A stretch of DNA of 64,000 bases. Origin: Protopterus annectens. Its lineage: Eukaryota; Chordata; Ceratodontiformes; Protopteridae. A program made the position numbers and the translations under genes. The stretch covers positions 13,746,968-13,810,967 of the forward strand of contig NC_056739.1 in assembly GCF_019279795.1 (NCBI RefSeq), in the 5' to 3' direction. Shown piece by piece: positions 56,003-64,000 of this stretch (its first letter is position 1; each line of letters opens with the position of its first letter). Under the pieces are notes generated by a model. It saw only the letters and a list, made by a program, of their open reading frames with translations. It had not been told where the DNA came from and did no database searches.

Positions 56003-58145
56003 TCACCTTGATGTTGCGGACCCCTCTGCCGCCTGGGCGGCGTCTTCCACCTCTGCCCCTCCTCTGCCTCTAGAGGGGCATCTCCCTGTGTGCCTGGGAA
56101 AGATCCTTGGGGTTTTGAAACCACATTTTCCACCACGTTGCCCTTTGGGGTACGGTCTGGTTGGGGTGGAAAAACGGACTCCGACAGCAGACAGAGTCTT
56201 TCCCTCCTGTTCACACCGGGTAAGGGTCTCCTTTACTTTGGGGCCAAAGAGAGTGGCACCGTCAAATGGGGCGTTAGTAAAGGAAGACTTGAAGGCTTCC
56301 GCAAAGGAACATAAGCGCATCCAGGATTGTCTGCGAAGAGCAATCGCTGAAGCTGTTGCCCTACTCGAACCTTCGCCGCGAGGAAATCAGCCTCATGGAC
56401 GAGTTCACAATGGATGTAAGGGTATTAAGTTGCGCTGTCACTTTGTCTGAAACAGCCGCATCTGTAGTACCCTGGAGGGTATCTCCCAACTCTTTGACTA
56501 GATCCCTGTGTAGACGTGTAAAATGGGTCAAATAGTTCAGGGATCGCATGGAAAAAGCCGCTGAACTAAAAATGCGCTTCCCGTACCTATCCATCGTCCT
56601 AGAATCTTTATTAGGGGGATGGACAGATGAGGAAGACTCTGACATCTCCTTTTCGTGGCGCTGCCACCACCATAGCGTCCACTGGAACTCCTTTTGTTAA
56701 GTAGGTCTTGTCCTGAGGTGCCGTGATGTATTTATTGGGTTTCCTTGGGACTGGTTCCACTGTGTCAGGAGCCTCCCACGCCCTTCGAGCAACTAGTTCC
56801 ATTAATTCGTCGAAGGGAGGAGTGACCCAGGAGGAAGAAGGGCGAGCACCAAATGCCTTCAGCAAAACTGACTCATCCTCAGAAGGGGGAAGGGACTGCC
56901 AGTCACCTCTCTGTTTCAGGATCTCCAATATGTCCGAAAAAGAGACATCTTCTGAAGGTGACTTAGGGGACCCTTCTGACTCATCTAAGTCAGTATCAGA
57001 TGTCAAGGATTCTTGTGGAGAATCCAAGTGTCTCCTCTTACACAATCTTTTCCTAGGGACTTCTTCGTTGGGAGCATCCAAGAAGCCTCCGAGGAAGAGG
57101 GGCACCTCCAGGGGTGGCTGAGACACTGGTGCCCGACGCTTGGATGTGGCCGTGGGTGCAGAGGAGGATAACGGCCCTTTATGGGGAGGAGAGGTTGCTT
57201 CCACTGATGTGGTTGTCTGGGTAGACAACACCTTCCTCATTAGGTCGAACGCACCCGGGTCCCGATCGAAGAATCTCCGGTTCGAAGAAATGGGAAGAAT
57301 CCCGACACAGGCATCAAGGCATCGACCCGAGGACGGAGCCGAATCGATCCGCCGAGGCCCGAGGGAAGAGTCGGAACCGAAACGTCGGTTCGACTCTTGG
57401 CCCCGGAACCAAGGACAGATCGTCGGCCCCGAGACTCCGGTATCGGGTCCGACGGAGTCGAGGTGAGAGGAACAGACCGAGAAAAAGACGGTTCTGGACC
57501 CGAGGGCTCCACAATCAGAAGATCAGCCTCTTCCAGCTCCAAAGACTGAACAGGTCTCGGAGGAGGAATGGATGGAGACACTGGGAGGCCTTCAAGTTTC
57601 GACACCAACTGGGTGGAAACCGAAATAAGTTTGGACAGGGCCGAATGCTCCAATAACTTCTGCACCACACGATCCACATCGATATCGGAGAGTTTGGAAG
57701 AAGAACGGGTCGAAGGAACCGAAGACGGAGCCGACCTCAATAAGGTCGAAGGAGGGAGCTCCATCACCGGTTCCAAGACTCGAGGCTCAGGAACCGATAC
57801 CAGTTGAACACTCGGCCCCGAAGTCTGTGGAACCGGTGATCTAACTTTTGCTGAAGAGCTCGGAGCCGATGACTTGGGCTCCGACGTCTTCGATTCCTTA
57901 GAGGATTTCGATGCCTGGTCAGAAGCATCCAGAGCCTCCTGAAAAGAAGGTTTTAATAAACCTCTGTCCATGAGTTTCCTGCGCCTATCTGTCATGACCC
58001 TCCCACTAAAAGAGTGACAGATAGAACAGTCCTCTTGCAAGTGGAGAGGGCCAAGGCAGTAGACGCAGGAACTATGGTTGTCAGTCACTGACATTTTCTG
58101 GCCACACTGACAACGCTTAAATCCTGATTTTACCTTATCAGACAT
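56003..58145 (-). pseudogene. Gag-like protein of DIRS D3
   Basis: The ATG at 58145 opens MSDKVKSGFKRCQCGQKMS; the first Cys pair is C-x-C, one residue shorter than in A and D2 (C-x2-C). CVYCLGPLHLQEDCSICHSF follows. Ser/Pro-rich middle, then VDRVVQKLLEHSALSKLI, an acidic region (SDTDLDESEGSPKSPSEDVSFSDILEILKQRG, about 57000-56900), the core (VDAMVVAAP, MDRYGKRIFSSAAFSMRSLNYL) and a C-terminal tail ending FQHS. Frames change near 57240, 56640 and 56370. Confidence 0.78.
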
Positions 58146-58429
58146 TTTACAAGAAAAAGACAAGTCCAGTATTATAGTCAAATCCGAGAAATTAGTGTCA
58201 AATCCGATTTAAATGTCGAATCCGTTTTAAATTTAAGAAGGGTTGGTAGGCCCCGAAAAACTCTAACCGATTAATAAGATTAACGGTACCGAGAATTTAA
58301 CCCACTCAACACACAATCACTCAGTATATCAAGTTATATCAAATAGAACAAAAATATCCAATAAAATATAACAAATTAAGTTATATCTTAACTTTAGATG
58401 CTCGAGCTAGCTCCCAGCGATGCGAACGC

Positions 58430-58595
58430 AGCAGCGGCAAACTAGATCTGAGGTAAAGGCAGAGGGGGATTGTGGGTATCAGATTGTCTCGAGCTTCTTC
58501 TCGATGCAGAGCTTGCAAGAGGCCGGCACGGAGCCGAGGATCGGCTCCGAACCCCCATGTGTAAGAACAAACGGCGAGATTGAACACTATCACAT
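58430..58595 (-). repeat. Left inverted terminal repeat of DIRS D3
   Basis: Pairs with 52517-52690. The decamer pair is at 58528-58537 (first base changed) and 58541-58550. Bases 58146-58429 are the A/T-rich leader. Confidence 0.88.
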
Positions 58596-59190
58596 GGAAG
58601 GGTTTGTTCTGAGAGTTACCCTGTCTTTATGAAAAAACAAATAAGGAGGATGGACAGACAAGGCTTGAAGTTCCGATACCCTTCTGGCAGATGTTATAGC
58701 TACTAAAAACAGCATTTTCCAAGAAAGAAGTTTGAGGGAGCAAGAAGCTGCAGGTTCAAAAGGGGGCAGAATTAGTGAGGTTAGAACTAAATTCAAATCC
58801 CATTGTGGGGGTGGATCTTTGACTGGAGGTCTGAGCAAAAAGATGCTCTTGAGAAAGGCTTTACAGAGTTTGTGGGACATAATATTTGCTTCTGAGAGTC
58901 CAACATGAAAATTAGCAATGGCCGCTAACTGTACCCTGATAGTGGCCGATGATGACCCTAAATGAAAAAGCTCTGCCAGAAAGTCCAGAACCTCATGAAT
59001 GGGTACATGGAAAGGATCTAAGGACCTAGTTTGTGCCCAGTGTGAAAAACGCTTCCATTTACTCGCATAAGTCTTCCTAGTATTGGACTTATGGGAGGCC
59101 AGAATGATATCACGAACAGGAGGAGAAATAAGGGGAAGCCTGGCTATGGCTGGAAGTGAAGCAACCAAGCTGTGAGGTTGATGGAATGTA
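58596..59190 (-). pseudogene. Tyrosine recombinase of DIRS D2, N-terminal part
   Basis: AIARLPLISPPVRDIILASH and SNTRKTYASKWKRFSHWAQT give the core-binding part, then SCSLKLLSWKMLFLVAITSARRVSELQAL with the catalytic Arg (about 58690) and FHKDRVTLRTNPS, where D3 interrupts. The frame is open here and begins upstream inside the RT gene (from 59477). Confidence 0.88.
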
Positions 59191-61050
59191 GAGACTGATG
59201 CAGCTTGCCCGTGAGGTGGGTCAACAGATCTGGAAGGGGTTCCAGATGCCAAGGCTGTTCCAGTAGGTATTTGTGCAGGAACGGGAACCAAACTTGTCGA
59301 GGCCAAAACGAGGCAATGAGGATCATTTTGGATCTCAATGCGGTGGCTTTCTGAATTAATTGCGGGATCAACGGAAAAGGAGGAAAGGCATAAAGAAGAC
59401 CCCGGGGCCAAACGTGAACAAGAGCGTCTCTGAGGGGATGGCCTGGCAGAGGAAAGAGTGTGAAGAAGTCGAGTCACTTGCTGTTTTGGGGAGTTGCGAA
59501 AAGGTCACAGCAAAGCTAACCCCACTTCCGAAAAATTCCGTCTGCTACTGCTTGATTCAGAGACCACTCGTGAGGCATGAGAATAGTTCTGCTCAATCTG
59601 TCTGCTATGACGTTGGACTTCCCAGGGATGTGCATTGCTATCAGAAACCGTTGAGATGAAATCGCCCATTGCCAAAGTCTGAGTGTTTCTCGACAGAGGG
59701 GATAGGACCTTGTTCCGCCCTGCTTGTTTATGTACCACATCACAGACATATTGTCCATTTGAATTGCTATAGCCCCCGTGGGAAGAGAGCTCTGAAGGGC
59801 TTGCAACGTCAAAAGCACCGCCCTCATCTCCAGGACATTTATGTGCAGGTGGCATTCTAACTGTTGCCAAGTGCCCTGGACCGTCCTGCCCTGATAATGC
59901 CACCCGACCCGATCAGGGAGGCATCCGTTGTGACATTGGCAACTGGAGGGGGGAGAACAAAGGGTATGCCCTGAAAAAGCTGAGGGGAAACCATCCACCA
60001 GGAGAGATGTTTCTTGCAAGATGGGGTTATCAAAATGTTGTGGGTCATTGGTAGCTGTTGAAAGGACCACTGAGAAAACAGCATCCACTGAAGGAGCCTC
60101 ATGTGGAAGCGGGCTAATGGAAGTAGAAGAATCACCGCTGCCATGAGGCCCAACACTTTCAATACTAGCTTGACCTGGACTTTGTTGGTCTGAAACAGGG
60201 GCAGAACATTCCGCCTTATGTCTGTCACTCTCTGAGGTGGTAATGTTGCAGACATTTCTGTGGTGTTTAATACGGCGCCTATAAAGTTTATACATTGACA
60301 AGGCGACAAGGAGGACTTTGCAAAATTTATAGAAATACCCAGATTGTTGCAAAGTTGAACAGTGTAATCCCTGGCCAGTATGAGATCCTGTTTGGTGGTA
60401 GCGGAAATGAGCCAGTCGTCTAAGTATGGAAACACCTGGAATCCTTTCTGTCTCAGGTGAGCCGTGACCACTGCCAAACATCTGGTGAACACCCGGGGGG
60501 CTGTGGTGAGACCAAAAGGCAGGGCCCTGAATTGAAAATGACTGACTCCCAGCCGGAAGCGGAGAAACCTCCTGGAGCACCTTTGTATCTTTATATGGTA
60601 GTACGTGTCCTGGAGGTCTAACGAGCACATCCAGTTGTCTCTGCCCAAAAAGGGTACAATGGACTGCAGTGTTACCATCCGAAATTTTGTCTTTAGTACA
60701 GAGTTGTTTAACCTGCTGAGGTCCAAAATGGGTCTCCATTCTCCTGTCTTTTTTGGTACCAAAAAGAATCTTGAGTAAATTCCGGATCCTAGCTGATCTG
60801 CTGGGACTGCCTGGATGACTCTTTTTTTTCTAACAGCTTTTTTATTTCTAGCTGAGCCTGACCCCTTTGTGCGGGTGGTACGTTTGGTAGGGGTTTTGGC
60901 GGTTGTATTGGAGGGGAAAGTGAAAGGGATTTTGTAACCCTCGGATATGATCTTCTGTACCCATGTGTCTTGGGAGAGGGATTGCCAGGCTTCCAGGTAC
61001 AGAGATAATCTTCCCCCGACTGCCTCCGAAGGTGGACAGTCGGGCAGCTT
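59140..61050 (-). pseudogene. RT-RNase H-methyltransferase-like protein of DIRS D2
   Basis: RT open from above 61050 to 59857: SRFFLVPKKTGEWRPILDLS, VTLQSIVPFLGRDNWMCSLD, ALPFGLTTAPRVFTR, FPYLDDWLISATT (intact YxDD, about 60420), TTDASLIGSGG. A frameshift at about 59900 moves RNase H to the frame ending at 59516 (NVLEMRAVLLTLQ, IQMDNMSVMWYINKQGGTRS, IADRLSRTILMP; the TDN motif reads MDN). The terminal region (LYAFPPFPLIPQLIQKAT, IASFWPRQVWF) lies at 59420-59230. Confidence 0.88.
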
Positions 61051-61051
61051 C

Positions 61052-63281
61052 TCAGGGATGCTGAAAGGGTTGGTCAGGAAAGGATTCCCTAGAGCCCTGG
61101 TTCTGAGGACCCCCTCTGCCACTGGGGTGGCGTCTGTTATTATTTCCCCCTCTGCCTCTAGGGGGAAATTCACCACATGCGGCAGGCGCGACTCCATGAG
61201 GTTTGCGGAACCACATCTTTCCTCCCTTCTGTCCCTTAGGATAAGGTCTAGAAGGCGTGGAAAAATGGACTCCCACGGCAGAGAGAGTCTTACTATCTTG
61301 CTCGCATCTGGTGAGGGTATTCTTCACCTGAAGTCCGAACAATTCCGAACCGTCAAAGGGGGTGTTGGTGAAGGACGCCTTGAAGGGATCGGCAAAGTTA
61401 CAGAGTCGCATCCAAGCGTGACGTCTCAATGCAACGCCTGTGCCAGCGGCCCTACTCGCTCCATCGGCTGCATAAGAGATAAGCCGCATGGAGGAGTTAA
61501 CAGTGGAGTTCAGGGTAGCCAGCTGAGAGTTTATTTTGTCCTTAAACCCCGCAGCAGAAGGATCCTGTACTGTTTCACCCAGCTCTTTGAGCAAATCTCT
61601 CTGAAGGCGGGTGAAGTGACATAAATAGTTCAGCAATCACATAGAAAAGGTCGCTGAAGCAAAGGTCCGCTTGTTGTACCTGTCCATGGTCCTGGACTCT
61701 TTGTTAGGAGGATGAACAGATACAGAAAGATCAGCCAATTCCTTCTTAGTGGCTGCTGCTACCACCATAGCATCGACTGAAACTCCTTTGGTGAGAAAGG
61801 ATTTGTCATCTGGTGCAGAAATAAATTTAGAAAGCCTCCTAGGGGTAGGTTCCATTGAATCAGGAGCTGCCCACGCCTTTCTATCCACTACCTCCATTAG
61901 TGGGTCGAAAGGGGAAGACACCCAGGAGGTGGAAGGGCGAGACCCAAAGGCGTCAAGGTAAACCGACTCGTCCTCGGAAGGTTTGAGAGTGGACCAATTT
62001 CCCCTCTGTCTTAGGATTTCCAGGATGTCTGAAAAAGAGACATCCTCAGAGGGGGGATCTGGGGGAACCTTCCGACTCATCCAAGTCGGTGTCCGAAGTG
62101 ACAGACTCGGGGGAGTCTATGTGCTTCCTCTTGCACTTTCTTTTCCTAGGGGGTTCCCCGGAAACTTCAAGGGAGCCCTCGAAAGAGGAGGAGACACCCA
62201 AAGTGGGTACCCTACGCTTTGGATCTCTGCTGTCAGGTGCAAGAGGATGGCCAGAGACCGCAACAGGCACTACAGAGGGAGGAGCCACAGAACTTAACCT
62301 TGGAGTGGACACTGGGTCCAACACGCTCCTCATCACCTCGAAGGCACCCCTATCAGATACCAAAGGTAGCACCGGCTCCGAAGAGACCGGAACCGCCCCC
62401 GGAACCAACAGAGAAGGCTCCGAGAGTGATGTCAGGGCCGAACTAACCAGAGCCGAAGCTCCGAGAGGGAGAGTGGGGTCGGACAAGGGTCCGATGCCAC
62501 TCGCTTCCTCGGAGCCGACAATGGAGTCTCAGCGCCCGGACCTCTCCACGGATGGAACCAATGAAGAGGTCAGAGCCGATGACACCGGAGCCGAAGGAGG
62601 AAGTATCGGCTCCCACGTGGGCAAGGTCACGGTTCCGACAAACTCCGGCTCCGAGCACGAGAGATGAGTCGGAGGAGGAATGGATAGGTGTATCGAAGGA
62701 GCCACAGTCTGGTGAGATGGGCTCTGGAGCATTTGGGCCAGCGCCTGAGATTTTATGAGTCTACTGACCACCCTCTCGATGTCGTGGTCGGACAGCCTGG
62801 ATGACCTCGATGAATGAGTCCTATGACTCTGCTCCGATAGGAGAGGGGACCTCGGAGCCGATCTGACGGACTCTAGCAAAGGGGACCTAGAGCGCTTGCG
62901 CGCTGGGGTCGGCTCCGATGATGGTTTCGGAGCGGAAACCACTTTGCTCGCCTCGGAGCCAGCCAGAACCGAGGTCGGAGCCGTCTCGATAGCGCCAGCC
63001 CTCGGCTCAAAAGCTGGAGCTGAGGGTTTGACGGCTTTTGACGACTTCCCCGAGCCAGACTTGGACGGGGAGTCATCAGGCTTTAACAAGCCCCTTAGAA
63101 TGAGCTTGTTATGCCTTTCCTGCAGGACTCTTGAACTAAATCCGTGACAAACAGAACAAGAGTCCTGCAGGTGTAAAGGCCCCAAGCAATAGACACAAGA
63201 AGTGTGACCGTCTGTCAGAGACATTTTCTGACAGCACGAGTCACACTTCTTGAATCCCGAAATCTTAGGGTCCTTTGACAT
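61052..63281 (-). pseudogene. Gag-like protein of DIRS D2
   Basis: The ATG at 63281 opens MSKDPKISGFKKCDSCCQKM; the Cys-rich module continues CVYCLGPLHLQDSCSVCHGF. Then KRSRSPLLESVRS, LSDHDIERVVSRLIKSQALAQML, an acidic region with KRKCKRKHIDSPESVTSDTD (about 62130), the core (VDAMVVAAATKKELADLSV, MDRYNKRTFASATFSM, LNYLCHFTRLQRDLLKELG) and the tail SYAADGASRAAGTGVALRRH to FQHP. Frame changes near 62510, 62070 and 61637. Decamer copies at 62509, 62852 and 62909. Confidence 0.8.
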
Positions 63282-63574
63282 CCTGACAAAAAATAAAAAG
63301 GAACACAGTCAGTCCACACACACACTTATTTAAGTTAAGGAAAACTGACTAAAAACCCACACACACACACTGAAAGGGGTGGGGGAAACTAAGGAAAAGC
63401 GCGTAGGCCCAAGATAAAAAACTAACTAAAGAAAGGGAAAAAGGGCTACCGAAAAGGGTAAGGCAGTTAGAAGGGACCTAAGAAGGGTAACTAACTGGAA
63501 AAAAACTACTGAGACTGAATATATATAAGAAAAAGCACTTACTGACCAGAGCCAGTAAAAACAGACTACCTCGC

Positions 63575-63743
63575 AGCGAAGCAGCAAATGAGATCGGGGA
63601 GGTAGCGCATGGTATTGTGGGATATAGGGCTGCCTCAAGCCGGTAAAAATAGCTCTCGAGCTATAGTATAGGCCGAGTCGGAGCCGAGGATCGGCTCCGA
63701 ACCCATCCAGCAAGAAAGAAGGCGAAAATGACAACTTAACATT
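63575..63743 (-). repeat. Left inverted terminal repeat of DIRS D2
   Basis: Pairs with 51526-51730. The perfect decamer inverted repeat is at 63678-63687 and 63691-63700. The tip reads ATGACAACTTAACATT and abuts D1 gag at 63744. Bases 63282-63574 are the leader with CA tracts. Confidence 0.9.
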
Positions 63744-64000
63744 GGAGGTTAGGCTTGCTAGCTGGTTAGCAGACTTGGAAGCCACTCCCTCAGCTGAAGG
63801 ATCCTGGAGGGTATCTCTCAGCTCTTTAAGGAGATCCCTCTGAAGTCTTGTGAAATGTGTCAAATAGTTCAGCAACCGAAGAGTAAAGGCCGCTGAAGAG
63901 AAAACATGCTTCCCATATCTATCCATGGCTTGAAACTCCTTGTTTGGCGGATGGATAGAAGAGGAAGTCTCCGCGATTTCCTTCTTGGTGGCTGCTGCCA
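63744..64000 (-). pseudogene. Gag of DIRS D1, core part, running off the window
   Basis: Reads AAATKKEIAETSSSIHPPNK, MDRYGKHVFSSAAFTLRLLNYL, THFTRLQRDLLKELRDTLQD, ending SANQLASLTSN at the D2 junction. It continues as SSMRLISYAADG at 51525. The rest of D1 gag and its left ITR lie beyond 64000. Confidence 0.85.

Larger units (their letters stand above)
52517..58595 (-). mobile_element. DIRS1-type retrotransposon D3 (innermost)
   Basis: A complete 6.08-kb copy on the minus strand, inserted in the recombinase of D2. Left ITR (58430-58595), gag, RT/RNase H/methyltransferase-like, recombinase, ICR, right ITR. Its ITR tips (GTGTAAGAACAAA, ACACTCCACATGG) differ from A/D2 while the decamer pair is kept, so it is a sister family. 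Being innermost it must be the youngest of the nest, yet it already has frameshifts. Confidence 0.9.
51526..63743 (-). mobile_element. DIRS1-type retrotransposon D2 (host of D3)
   Basis: A complete DIRS copy on the minus strand, inserted in the gag of D1 and itself split by D3 (52517-58595). Without D3 it is about 6.1 kb: left ITR (63575-63743), gag, RT/RNase H/methyltransferase-like, recombinase, ICR and right ITR (from 51526). It is close to copy A in sequence. Frameshifts occur in gag and in RNase H. Confidence 0.9.
47643..64000 (-). mobile_element. DIRS1-type retrotransposon D1 (host of D2), right part
   Basis: On the minus strand, right end at about 47643 inside L1 ORF2. Contents from the right end: right ITR, ICR, recombinase, RT/RNase H/methyltransferase-like, gag C-terminus (to 51525), then the D2 insertion, then gag again from 63744 to the window edge. 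The left ITR is outside the window. Its ITR and coding sequence are more diverged from A and D2 than these are from each other, fitting an older insertion. Confidence 0.88.

Noticed and set aside
1-64000. Host protein-coding genes, tRNA, rRNA, or bacterial systems such as CRISPR
   Set aside because: Every frame with recognisable motifs belongs to a retrotransposon. No spliced-gene signature, cloverleaf (apart from the SINE head) or regular spacer array was seen.

Overview
The window is repeat-dominated eukaryotic DNA. I see no host gene, tRNA, rRNA, CRISPR array or bacterial feature; almost every recognisable block is a retrotransposon. The mix is DIRS1-type tyrosine-recombinase retrotransposons, Penelope-like elements (PLEs) with GIY-YIG endonuclease, CR1/L2-type LINEs with a terminal hairpin, L1/Tx1-type LINEs, one tRNA-type SINE and long (CA)n tracts. 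This suggests a vertebrate with a large, transposon-rich genome (salamander, caecilian or lungfish are the obvious candidates). The species cannot be fixed from the sequence.

Layout. 1-8.4 kb: an old PLE (minus) split by DIRS element A (673-6930). 8.4-19 kb: decayed DIRS pieces hosting a second, more diverged DIRS family E (9708-16744, plus). 18.3-23 kb: DIRS relic F (minus), split by CR1/L2 LINE J (plus). 23-25.4 kb: L1 ORF2 relic (minus). 25.4-29.2 kb: mostly unassigned, with a SINE, a possible LTR and a (GT)n tract. 29.2-34.3 kb: DIRS relics G and I, a coding-less pair of PLE terminal repeats in inverted orientation, and a LINE ORF1 esterase relic. 34.1-38.5 kb: CR1/L2 LINE K. 38.5-64 kb: one L1/Tx1 element whose ORF1 is interrupted by PLE H (39553-44928) and whose ORF2 is interrupted by DIRS D1. 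D1 gag is interrupted by D2, and D2 recombinase is interrupted by D3. This gives a nest L1 > D1 > D2 > D3, with all three DIRS copies on the minus strand; D1 continues past the right edge.

How the parts work. Each DIRS copy encodes a Gag-like protein with an N-terminal Cys-rich module, then RT-RNase H-methyltransferase-like, then a tyrosine recombinase. It carries inverted terminal repeats (ITRs) and an internal complementary region (ICR) that joins the complements of its two outer ends, the template for making a circle that the recombinase integrates. PLE H encodes an N-terminal domain, RT and GIY-YIG endonuclease between about 1-kb inverted terminal repeats that hold hammerhead-ribozyme-like motifs. 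None of the copies looks fully intact; all show frameshifts or stops.

Most notable signals: a decamer TCGGAGCCGA shared by DIRS non-coding ITRs and gag coding sequence in more than one reading frame; a conserved CTTACCATAA box near the ends of otherwise unalignable DIRS families; hammerhead cores in both arms of two PLE terminal-repeat pairs; and the three-level DIRS nest.
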